Source of the DNA: Sequoia sempervirens
Taxonomy: Eukaryota > Streptophyta > Pinopsida > Cupressales > Cupressaceae
Assembly: GCA_007258455.2 (NCBI GenBank)
Contig: VDFB02270651.1
Coordinates: 495,264,320 to 495,328,319 of the forward strand
DNA length: 64,000 bases
Direction of reading: 5' to 3'
The notes beneath the pieces were generated by a model. The model did not search any database, was not told the DNA's origin, and saw nothing but the letters and a program-made list of their open reading frames with translations. The first letter of the stretch is position 1, and every line of letters begins with the position of its first letter. This document shows, piece by piece, positions 36,101-46,343 of the stretch. A program made the position numbers and the translations under genes.

Positions 36101-36858
36101 TTTTTCAACATGATTCAACAATTCACAGATAAGACATTTCCACTCTCAGGCAATCCCGTTCTATATTATTATATTGTAAAACCTAGCATATCTCAATTTC
36201 TTAATCATGTGTAAATAATAAATATGAAAGATTCTCATGTTTTCTCTTTCAGGGTTTCTGAAAGACAAAATACAAAAGAGCATGTGAAACAGATTATAGA
36301 AATCAATTTTGCATGAATTTATACTACTTAACATTTTTCTGGTTTAAAAATCTTCGCGCCTGGCCATTTCAGCCCCTCCACAAAAAAGAAGTTGGAAGCT
36401 TAGTTTGGTGTCCTAAAAACAATTAATTACAAGACATATATAATGCTCGCTACAATTCTAACAAAAAACATGGTTTCATTTCCAGCTGATACGAAACAAA
36501 GGATAGTTTACAGCCTTTACAACTAGAAAAGCACTAACCGACTTTGATGCTAATAGACTATGGAATTGTTTCCTCTTACCAGAAGTCTGCGTATAAGGTC
36601 AACACGCCCTGCATGAGCAGCTACAAAAAGGGCTGTGACATCAGTTTTAAATTCCTCATAACCAAATTTAACTTCGTCTGGTGCTTCCTCGTGATGAATA
36701 ATATCTGTGGACTTCACCCGGAAGCTAACAGTACCTCTGTAATTTACATCCACAAGAGGATTAGCAAGGCAATCAGCCACAACCATGACATCTCCTCTGT
36801 GGGCTGCTTCTACAAATCTCTGAGAGTCGTGATCCACTTGAACCACCTGCCTCACCAT
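33109..36858 (-). CDS. Ankyrin-repeat protein with C-terminal PH-like segment
   Basis: Four coding exons: 36,858-36,580, 35,571-35,296, 35,055-34,918 and 34,650-33,109. All have GT-AG introns in phase 0 (1,008, 240 and 267 bp) and together encode about 744 residues. The start is the ATG of MVRQVVQVDHDSQRFVEAAH; it has A at -3 and G at +4, and the frame is closed just upstream by a TGA with no earlier ATG. About 14-15 ankyrin repeats span roughly residues 70-630, for example ALFVAAHAGRVDLIRRLL, PLHMASRMGYLAILKQLI and TPLMLAAREGHADACKILVL. A basic linker (WGKSRRRNVVIKEA) leads to a PH-like end (IVTVKKKEFHFV, then AELWVRGINLITKEA). Plant genomes carry a conserved family with this architecture; its biochemical role is not established, and the repeats suggest protein binding. 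No signal peptide or membrane segment is seen. The gene appears intact. Confidence 0.93.
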
Positions 36859-36914
36859 CTTGTAGGCCAGAAAAATCTTATCCTCAAAAGAGACGTCAGC
36901 ACAAGCCACAACAT
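36852..36914 (-). promoter_or_regulatory. Upstream ORF overlapping the ankyrin start codon
   Basis: An ATG at 36,914 opens a 20-codon frame (MLWLVLTSLLRIRFFWPTRW) that ends with TGA at 36,852-36,854. The stop overlaps the coding start in the arrangement ATGGTGA. Its own start context is moderate (G at -3, T at +4). If the transcript begins upstream, this uORF could lower or tune translation of the main frame. Transcript support is not visible from sequence. Confidence 0.4.
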
Positions 36915-38200
36915 GCCACAAAAGGATTTCTCCTCTTCAGTTAGACGGTTTAAGCTACAATTCTGAAGTACTCTGGATGCTACTATTTGGAAAGGCTCCC
37001 AAGACAGGGCTAATGATTTATGACCTCTGAGACCAAAGGCAGGTGGCAAAATCAAATCCTGCAGATTGGTGTAAAGAAAAATGTATTCTGAAATCAGTGG
37101 CTGGTTGCATGTCAAATATTCCTTCAAAATATCGGAGTTCCTTTTACTTTTAAATCGTTTATTCAGCTGATTGTTTGCATATAGTAGTCATTTTTGTTCC
37201 TGAAACAATGAGGTGTCTCGCTCCCAGCAATCCATGGCTTTCAAGCTACCCATCTCAACAATAACATCCAGCAACCTTGACAAACCGGCCCACAAACTGA
37301 ATCTTCTTATGCTTCATGTTTTGCCCATCAAATTCCATTCAGTTTTCCCTGCAACAGTCCCACCCCCATAAAAATCATAAGGAACCGAAATCAAAACATT
37401 TGATCCAACCTGGGAATGATGAACTCCCACCCAACAGCACAAAACAGGTATATAAATCATCAACACCCTTTACAATGACTCAAAATGGGTATGCAAATCA
37501 TGATCATTCACACTATAACACAAACTGGGTATGTTAAACATGAACAGTAACACCCATCTTAGGAACATGGGAAAGGGCATCCTAATCCACCACCGAATGA
37601 ATGAATGATCATCATCATCACAACTCAAATGCTATAACACTACCACCACCTACCCATTCCCTCCCTTTCTCTCTGCAACTTCGAGGATATACAATGGATT
37701 AATCAGCACACATTCTTATATTACTAATAATACATCAAATACAGTACTTAAATCATTTTTTTTTGCCATAAAACGTAACCATGTATATGTCTTCTTCCAG
37801 TCCACCACTGTTGATCAAAAACTATGTCAAATCCCAAACGTATCTCCGGCTTTGACCCGGGAATGATTTATGAATATACATAGGGAGTATCTAACCCCCT
37901 GGTTACTGTAGACAGAGGGCCCAGCTATCCAATCCACCAAATCCTAACTAAATGTACCGAAAAAGAGAATATATGTATCTGGGTTGTTTTGCAAACACCC
38001 CACAAACGTCAATGCATGCTGTAGACCTACCTTTCATTAGACATAACCTAACAGCAAGCAGAGTTTTATTCAGATAAAGTTAAGTAAAATAATAATACGA
38101 CCATTTGTACCTGCACGCTTGAGCTTCTTTCTGCTTGTCGTCTAGTGTTAAGACTGCAAAACCAAGACATTCCAAATGTAAATGAATTGAGTTGGGCCGT
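36859..38200 (-). promoter_or_regulatory. 5' untranslated and promoter region of the ankyrin gene
   Basis: No other gene is present. At about 38,105-38,170 the minus strand shows an exon-like stretch ending AAGCGTGCAG followed by GTACAAATGG, a possible 5' UTR exon and donor site. Several short ORFs with ATG lie between it and the coding start, including one beginning MGSLKAMDCWE near 37,255. The transcription start cannot be fixed from sequence. Confidence 0.35.
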
Positions 38201-38740
38201 CCTCCTCCATTCCCAACACCTCTACCTAAACTAAATTAACTGTGAAATCATTCATAAATTTTATTAAAAATTAAAAAGAAAACTGTCTTCTGCAGAGTTG
38301 CATTTCAAGCGGATCATCTGTCCAAGTTCTCCCTTTTCTACTCTCTTGTACTTGCTGTCCTTTTGAGTTTTTTCGTTATATCTTTAAGAATTGTTTTGTC
38401 TGTTGTTTCTTGGATTGTGTGACCTCCCTTAGCCCTCTGCCATATGGGCTGTGCTTTAAATTTTTGATTTGTTTTGATTTCATTCATGTGACCATCAGCT
38501 ACATTTATTCTTTTAACAATATGGACTCTGCTAGAATTGTTTTTTTAAATGTTCAGCAGATTGTCAGCTGCTTTGATTTTCTAACAATATGGTCTCTGCT
38601 TTAAATTTGTGTGGAATTCATGTGACCGTTAGATTCTTCTCTATAGCTCTAGGGCAGGCCTGGCATTTGATGGTCTGTGTGACCCTTTTTTCCATTTTTG
38701 GACCGTAAAAAAATATTGGAATATATATAATATTTATGAT
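38201..38740. other. Unassigned region upstream of the ankyrin gene
   Basis: T-rich on the plus strand. The 64-codon plus frame at 38,410-38,604 is an AT-rich chance frame. The tract tcttttgattttctaacaatatgg and related phrases occur twice (about 38,505 and 38,570), a weak local duplication. Confidence 0.35.
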
Positions 38741-38789
38741 AAAAATATATATGATTTGTAATATTTATTATAAATATATTTATTAATTC

Positions 38790-39190
38790 AAAATCTCTTC
38801 AAAATAGAATCTTTTCAAGGTTAAATATAGTTCTTTCTAATTTTTAAAATATTTTTAACAATAAATTTGAGATTTTAACATTTTTACTAATAGTTATCAT
38901 TGCTTTATATTAATATATATGATTTATAATATTTATTATAAAAATATATATTAATACAAAATCTTTTCAAAATAGAATATAATTGTTTTTTAACTTTTTG
39001 AATATTTTAACAAGATTTATTTTCTATATGAATTTAAATATAGTTCTTTCTAATTTTTTAAGTATTTTTAATAATAAATTTGAAATTTTAACATTTTTAC
39101 TAATAGTTATCATTGCTTTATATTAATATATATGATTTATAATATTTATTATAAAAATATATATTAATACAAAATCTTTTCAAAATAGAA
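38790..39190. repeat. AT-rich tandem array, unit about 210 bp
   Basis: Blocks such as ttgctttatattaatatata and tattaatacaaaatcttttc recur about 210 bp apart (for example near 38,895 and 39,115). The array grades into the next one through the shared gaatataattgttttttaac segment. Very low GC. Confidence 0.75.
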
Positions 39191-39919
39191 TATAATTGTT
39201 TTTTAACTTTTTGAATATTTTAAAAAGATTTATTTTCTATATGAATTTAGAAACTTCTTGTTAATTGTAATAGTAAATTTAAGATTTTTACATTTATTTC
39301 TAATTATCAATATTTTCTAATTTTACATTTTTTTAATATATATAGGATATCCATATGAATATTTTCAAAATAGAATATAATTGTTTTTTAACTTTTTGAA
39401 TATTTTAAAAAGATTTATTTTCTATATGAATTTAGAAACTTCTTGTTAATTGTAATAGTAAATTTAAGATTTTTACATTTATTTCTAATTATCAATATTT
39501 TCTAATTTTACATTTTTTTAATATATATATAGAATATCCATATGAATATTTTCAAAATAGAATATAATTGTTTTTTAACTTTTTGAATATTTTAAAAAGA
39601 TTTATTTTCTATATGAATTTAGAAACTTCTTGTTAATTGTAATAGTAAATTTAAGATTTTTACATTTATTTCTAATTATCAATATTTTCTAATTTTACAT
39701 TTTTTTAATATATATATAGAATATCCATATGAATATTTTCAAAATAGAATATAATTGTTTTTTAACTTTTTGAATATTTTAAAAAGATTTATTTTCTATA
39801 TGAATTTAGAAACTTCTTGTTAATTGTAATAGTAAATTTAAGATTTTTACATTTACTTCTAATTATCAATATTTTCTAATTTTACATTTTTTTAATATAT
39901 ATAGGATATCCATATGAAT
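39174..39919. repeat. AT-rich tandem array, about four units of 185-187 bp
   Basis: Units end with atccatatgaat at about 39,360, 39,547, 39,734 and 39,919. They are nearly identical, differing mainly by taggatatcc versus tagaatatcc and single bases, so the amplification is recent or homogenised. No coding. Confidence 0.9.
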
Positions 39920-42424
39920 AACATAACACAACATAATACAACATTTGTGTTTATTGGTGAGCATGTTGAAATAATTTATGTTTTTAGATAGATGAATTTA
40001 ATGATTAAACTATAAAAAAATTCAACATTTATTTTATAGTATTTTTTTTATAGTGATTCGTGAACTTTGATTTTTTTAAAGATAATACAACATTTATGTT
40101 TTATTGGTGAGCATGTTGAAATTTTAGATAATGATTGAATAAGGATTAAACTATTTTTTAATTTTATATAATTATTTCTGAATAGGTTTGAAATTGATAT
40201 TTAAATTTTTTTGACAGTTAAATTTTTTCATAAAACGTAAAGTGACAGGCATTTAAATGAACAAACCGTCAATTTTTTTTCATATGACAAGTAGGGGTGG
40301 CCGTCAAATTTCAGGCTTGCTCCACATACCTGTTAATGAACAAGCATGTAGTATTATTAATTGAATATCTTTGAGGTATTCTTTGTCTAATTTTTTTTTA
40401 AAGAATTATATTAATTTTTATTTATTTTTAATGCGTCCTGTGATGAAAGTTTATCTAATATTTATCTAATTTCTAACCTCAACTTCTCATAAATTTATTA
40501 ACATTAATATATATAATTTTTAAAATAAATGTTCATTTTTTAATGTAAGATTTGTTGTTCAAAGATCCATTTTTGAAAAAAAAAAACCCTTTCCTTAGAA
40601 AAGTGTGACCTATACCCTTTGTTTACATGTGCTATTGATTTGACTTCCATGATAAAGCACACATTCTCCTTTTAACTTGTCAAGGAATTTGACCTTCGAC
40701 CTATTCTAGGTCCACATGTCTCTATTTATACCCACTTTGTAAAAAAAAACATTATTGATATATTTTTTTCAAATGGAAAGATTGAAGTCAAGCATTTGTG
40801 TAAGTTAAAGTATAAAATAAAAAAAAATATTTATGTATATATAAAGGGTTTTAGTTTAATATGTTAAAGATAATTGTACATTTTAATTATGTCATTGTAA
40901 AAGTTCAAATTCTATGAAAGCGTGATTGAAATAAGTTTAATCTCTTGAATGACTTTGATAAGTCTATTCTCCTTACTTATAACAATTTAATTAAAAGACA
41001 TCTACTAAATTATACATATAATTACTCATAATGATTTCTTCCTTTTTACATTTTATCAATATCCTTTTGTCCTTAATGATTGTCAAAGTATATAAGAATC
41101 ATTTTTTTATTCATTATTGTTAACTTAGAGCTTTCCAATCAAAATTATAATTGTTAATCACAATAATGATTCTATTGGTGGAAGAGATGATGAAGCCTGC
41201 AACAGTTGAACATCTAGTGGTAAATCTCTTTTCTCCAACAAGTTAGGAGACATGCTTTCTTGAATGGACATGGCCTGCAATATTGTTATTACCATTGTTA
41301 ATATCAATGAGGAGAGTACTATTTCATGGACACCACACAATATTTTATCACTATTTTTGTGACCTTTTTGTTTAATATGGCTTGGTCTATTTGGATGTTT
41401 TGATAAAGCTATATTTGCTAAAGTAGTGATGTTCCCCATGTGTATATATCCTAGAGTTGCTTCTATTTCATCCATGGCCGCTCTAGGCCTGCAATCCTTT
41501 TCATACTACTTTTTAAATCTTGGTTAATATGGGTTTGTCATCGATTTTTGTGCAACTTTGTCCACTACTTGTGGTTTTAATGCTTTCTTAATGAAATGAA
41601 ATAAACTTGGTATATTTGTGGGTGGACAACATCTTGTGGGGCTCCAAGATTTTTTTGGAAGTTTTCAATCTTTGATCTGGTCAATATCTTGCATGCCAAT
41701 TACATAGTTATTGTCATCGTTTGCTTGTGATTGTAAATTAGAATAGGTAATTTTGACATAGTTTGTTGAACTATATTATTATTGTTTTTTATTAAATAAT
41801 GTGAGAAATATAATATAAAGAATAATGTCAATTGTAGCAAAAAAAAATAATGATTTTATGTTTGTTATTATTTTTTCGTTTTTTAGTTTTCATATCATTG
41901 TTGTTATTATTTATAATAAAATAGTTTATATGTTTATGAATTTTGGATTTGTAAGTTAGTGTTTTTGTTATGATTGTCTAAGTTTTTTTTTTTCTTTAAA
42001 ATAAAAAAATTAGAGAATGACTAACCATAAAGTGTGGTCTAAATATTGGTGCAAAAAAAATCTAACTTGTATTATTATAGACTACAAAAATACTATATCT
42101 CTAAGTTTTAGACTTGTTTGGCTTTGTTGTGACTAAAAGTTAGTTCATCTAGATGAGTTGAATATCATGGTGCAACCACTTGCTTACAAGTTCTGTTTTT
42201 TTGTTTTTTTTTGTTTTTTCATTGAAGAAGATATTTATTAATAAAAACAATAAAATAACAAATACAAGTTACATCACAATAACAACACAATTGTTGTTAT
42301 AGATAGGCTATTTTTAAAAACAACAATTATAGCAAGAAGACATCAAGTAGTAGATAACCATTTACATCTTAGTTAAAATTATAGTTTTACCTCTTCTACT
42401 TTTCATGTAGAATTTCTTAGTTAA
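39920..42424. other. AT-rich intergenic DNA
   Basis: No gene or retroelement domain was recognised, apart from one uncertain minus-strand frame at 41,158-41,475. Poly-A and poly-T tracts are frequent (for example 40,577-40,588 and 42,200-42,220). Confidence 0.4.
41158..41475 (-). CDS. Hypothetical ORF, 105 codons
   Basis: A single frame begins with an ATG in a strong context (GCC ATG G) and reads MDEIEATLGYIHMGNITTLA, then a basic segment (KHPNRPSHIKQKGHKNSDKI) and a hydrophobic stretch that could be a membrane segment (VLSSLILTMVITILQ). It is unusually long and balanced for this AT-rich region. No family is recognised, no splice partners were found, and a transposable-element relic or chance ORF is quite possible. 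Confidence 0.2.
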   Translation of the reverse strand: MDEIEATLGYIHMGNITTLANIALSKHPNRPSHIKQKGHKNSDKILCGVHEIVLSSLILTMVITILQAMSIQESMSPNLLEKRDLPLDVQLLQASSSLPPIESLL

Positions 42425-42438
42425 AATTATCTCACCCT

Positions 42439-42613
42439 TCTTTTATTAAGAGGGGTAAACGCTTTTGACCCAGAGCTATGAACCAGTGAGGTCACAAACG
42501 AGGGACCTCATCCCCACTATAAATTCTCAACAATTACACCCAAATGGGGTTTGAACCTTGATGGATAGAATAACAACACAACTACTTAACCATCGCACCA
42601 TGCCACTATTGGC
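42439..42613 (-). mobile_element. tRNA-derived SINE
   Basis: 175 bp flanked by a perfect 14-bp direct repeat, aattatctcaccct, at 42,425-42,438 and 42,614-42,627. On the minus strand the 5' end carries an A-box-like GGTGCGATGG, about 42 bases before a B box GGTTCAAACCC (plus strand 42,547-42,557). Together these form an internal RNA polymerase III promoter. The 3' end is CTCTTAATAAAAGA. The structure and long target duplication fit a SINE moved by a LINE reverse transcriptase. The family cannot be named from memory with certainty. Confidence 0.85.
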
Positions 42614-42627
42614 AATTATCTCACCCT

Positions 42628-44587
42628 AACAAAAATTTAGAAAATTAAAAAATATTTCTTAAAATGGACAACACAACACATATATAAAGAGGGAAAATAA
42701 ATGCACTTTATAAATATATTTGTAAATAAAAATAATATTTTTCTAAAGTATTATCTAGACTGATTAATCAATATAAGTAATGAATGCACAATTTAATTTA
42801 GATATTAGAGTTAAGGGTAATGAATATTAGGAAATGGAGATATTAAATGTTATTTGTGGAAAGTAAATGTAAATGAGAAAAGTTATTCACTCCATATGCA
42901 AAAAAGAATAATTATGATATGGCACTAGGCATTGGGGCTAGAAATATTGTGGAACCTACTAAACTTAATTGTGTAAGTCTATCCTTTAGCATATGTGCTT
43001 CATGGAAACCCACAAAACAAAGGAAAAATATGCAATGGGTACCTTTCACCATGCAAGTGAAAATGTTTAAATAGCTACAAGTTGAATTTTACTATCATTA
43101 GTTGTGAAAGAAAGAGGAAATAGAGTAGGGTTAGAAAAATATTCATACAATCATGGGATAATAAGGTTTATTGAGCATTAGTGTGTCATGTAGTAATGAT
43201 CAATTTCATTGCAATGATCTAAGTCTTTGTGTAGGCACCTATAGCTCTTTACAATCTCAACATAGGAATGATAGTAATGGAATATGTCACTCCTTCAATC
43301 GGTTGCATCCATCAGATGCAAGGAATTGGGGGAAAGGAGAAAATAATGCATGAAATATAAAAGGTGAGCATGTAAATCATCTAAAGAAATGACTATAAAT
43401 GAACGCATCATGTAATAAGCAAGTAGAATATCATGAAAGATAGCTATGGGAAGCACATAGGGTAGACATGAATTTCAATGTATAAGGTTACCCCCATTAT
43501 GGGCAAATGAAGAATGGTGATGTGGGACTCAATGGTCAAAAATACTAATGTAAGCATATGGGACACTAGAAACAAGATATTTCCCCAATGTGGCAAGCAT
43601 ATAATGGTCAAGGTATCATAATAGGTCTCTAGTGGTGATAAAAGATCTTGATACATCCTTCACATGTATTTGATAGCACTAGGAAGGTTATGGTGTCCTC
43701 AATATAACTCTTAGAATATGGATAGGTCATATGAGTACATAATGTGATGGAAAGGCATAATGCATGTAGCCCCTAATGTGGCAAGTTAGCTATTAAAGCA
43801 TGGCTAGGTCAAGCTATCATAATAGTGTATGTAATCCTAATGCTCACAGTTATTTAATTAATTTTGTATTTATTTATTGTACCCACATAATTGAGGTGTA
43901 TCATTTGGAGTGGCAATATGTGCCCCTTATAGTTTTAATTTGGAGAGTTAAAAATCGTACTTAGTGTCATAAAAGTTGCTAAATATGATTATGATAAATT
44001 GTAAGGTGTGCAAAAGTTATCTGTATAGAAATAGTGTGAGGAGAGGGAAATAAGTGTGAAATAGGAGAAAATCAAGGATCACATTTCCAAAAAGGAGGAT
44101 AAGACCAAATGTATTGCTCGAGATAGCAATGCTAGTTTCTATTTGACCATTAATTAACTCATAATGATTTTGGGTGTTAGATTTTATGCATGGATTTGGG
44201 CACCTAATTTAGCCCATGGTTTCCAACACATAGTTGTGAAACCACTTATGGTTATTTTTAGTCTTGGTTATACATTAAGTGTTCTTATTGGAGGTAATAT
44301 GATATTTGAGTGCAAGTACTATTATGGAGCTAAAATATCTCCAAAATCGTATATTGGTTTGATATTCATGAAGGCTTAGGCTTGATTGTATTATGATTGT
44401 TTATTGATAATACATTGGTTTAAAATTTGGAGGCTAGGTTTTTTCCAAAAATATTTTTTCTAGGGCATACATGTGTCATCTATTGTGTGTGTTCTTATTG
44501 TTTATTGTTTAAACTTGTTGTAATTTTCTTTACTAAACTCTCTCTTTTTCGATTAATATGAGAGGTTTTATTAGCATCCCTTTCATT
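42628..44587 (+). other. Unassigned, probably containing an LTR of the following copia relic
   Basis: The right end (ttagcatccctttca) lies two bases before a copia-type primer site, so the last few hundred bases should be a 5' LTR, but no TG start could be placed. The 71-codon plus frame at 44,164-44,379 falls in that presumed LTR and has no recognised motif. The rest has no coding. Confidence 0.35.
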
Positions 44588-45815
44588 TGGTATCAAATAA
44601 TGAATCAAACATTGAGATCTTAGGATAGGTTAGAAGATTTTTTTTATTATGTTAATATTGGTTTGAGTTAGAATCATACATAGAAGATATTTTGTTTAAA
44701 GGAAAAATGGAAAGAACATCTCAAGTGGAGATGAAAGAGTTCAACAATGTAAATTTGAAGCTTTGGAAGCTTAAAATGGATGACTTGTTAATAGATCGAG
44801 ATTATGGGATGTAGTCTTTATAAGTAAACCTATATCAATGCAACAATATGTATGGATTGTGCTCAACAAAAAAGTGAGGAACCTAATATGGATCTATTAT
44901 ACATTCAATGCTCTTGAATTTTTTGAGAAATCCCTCTATAAGTGCCTTACGGATGAAGTTAGAACAAATATACCAAGCCAAATAAATGGTTAATAAAAAC
45001 AATTATGGAAGAAGTTGCATTTATTGAAGATTGGTGACGATGATTTTGTATTTAAACACTTGAATTCATTCAACAATATAGATACCTAGTTGAATTCTAT
45101 AGGTGTTGTAATGGACAACAAAGATTGAAGTATCACTTTTTTATGCTCTTTACCATACCCTTAGGAAAACCTAAATATGGCCATCAAAAGTACCTCTATA
45201 AATATCACACTTGAAGATGTGGTGGGTGCTCTTTGTTTAGATTATATGAGACAAAAAATATAAGATGCTATTAAATATTCCTCGATTGTTCATGGAATAT
45301 TGAAGTATAAAGCAAACAAGAAAGATAAGAAGTAAGACAAATGAAGATCCTAGTCTAGAGGGAGATCTAAGTCTCCTAGTAAATCCAAGGTGAATATTAG
45401 AACTACTAGTAAGAAAGGCCACATTCAAAAGGATTATAAATAGAAAAAGAAAGAAAATAATAGATAAAATTATGATATGAACTCTAAAATTTATTAGGAT
45501 GATCTAATTTATCTTGTGTACCCCTAGCTACACATGATTGAATTGGGTGCCTCTTTTCACATAACCCTACATGAGGAGTGAATTTGAGATTATGAGAAGA
45601 TTGATGGTGGAAATTTCGACCTTGGTGGCAGTAAATTCCTTGATATTATCAAATACAATCAATTCAAGGTTAGATTTATTGATGGGAGGATCAAAGGCCT
45701 CTTAATAATTATGCACATCTTAGATTTGGCACAAAACCTATTATTTGTAATAAAAATGAATGATGTGGGTGTGTAGGTAGTCTTTACCAAATAATGGTGC
45801 AAGGTAGTTCATGTT
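44588..45815 (+). pseudogene. Ty1/copia relic: primer site, gag and protease
   Basis: TGGTATCAAATAATGA at 44,588 resembles the initiator tRNA-Met primer site. Gag follows with LKLWKLKMDDLLIDRDYG near 44,755-44,810, then many stops. The protease region at about 45,525-45,780 reads IELGASFHITLHEE, where copia has a DSGAS-type site (here ELGAS), then YEKIDGGNFDLGG and NQFKVRFIDGRIKG. Everything after the protease is missing. It is a truncated, old copy of a different copia lineage from those at 11-17 kb and 51-59 kb. Confidence 0.75.
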
Positions 45816-45819
45816 AGAA

Positions 45820-45961
45820 TATAATGATATACTGAGAGGGGGGTGAATCAATATATCCCACAAATTTATCCAATTCAACTTTATCAATCAAAATGTCTTA
45901 CTACCTTAAACAGATAAAGAAACAAATGCAATTCAAAGGAACAAGCACACAACCATAACAA
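45820..45961 (+). repeat. Dispersed repeat, copy 2, left part
   Basis: Begins tgttagaatataatgat and includes gagaggggggtgaatcaatat, like 5,163 onward. It is cut by the LTR element inserted at 45,962 and resumes at 49,090. Confidence 0.65.
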
Positions 45962-46331
45962 TGTTAGAGTAATGGGTTATTCACCTAATTAATTAGTTCA
46001 TATTGATTAATTAATTAGATCCCCTTTGCTCTCTTAAGCTAAACTTGGGATTTATTTTTTGCATTATTAGATTAGCTTATGTTATCTCATTACATAGGAT
46101 TGTGACACTTGTCACATGTTGATCAAATCCTCTCCTAGGGTTTCACTCCTAAGGTTTGTATCTTCTTCATAAGGATTATTTCATTATTGTAATTAATCTA
46201 TTTAGGTTTTTTGCATCAATTCTTTCTCTAGTTTTTAGCACCATTGTGCCTTTTTGATCTCCTCTTTGTGATAGGATATTTGCTTGCAGGTACTTTCTAG
46301 GTTATGTGGAGTTGGTTTTGCAACTTCAACA
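45962..46331 (+). repeat. 5' LTR of the non-autonomous element
   Basis: Starts tgttagagtaatggg and ends acttcaaca, pairing with 48,722-49,089. The pair shows scattered substitutions and a few short indels. Confidence 0.92.
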
Positions 46332-46343
46332 TGGTATTAGAGT
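46332..46343 (+). other. Primer-binding site, initiator tRNA-Met type
   Basis: tggtattagagt directly follows the LTR; the plant copia consensus begins TGGTATCAGAG. Confidence 0.85.

Noticed and set aside
36859..36921. Extension of the ankyrin protein by 21 residues upstream of the chosen ATG.
   Set aside because: The extension would have to start at TTG, and a TGA closes the frame just upstream.
36852..37127. A 91-codon minus frame overlapping the ankyrin start that could be an extra N-terminal exon.
   Set aside because: Its first codon is TTG and it is out of frame with the ankyrin repeats; only its last 20 codons, from an ATG, are kept as a uORF.
39174..39919. Regularly spaced repeats that could suggest a CRISPR array.
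   Set aside because: The units are contiguous 187-bp tandem copies without unique spacers, in plant nuclear DNA.
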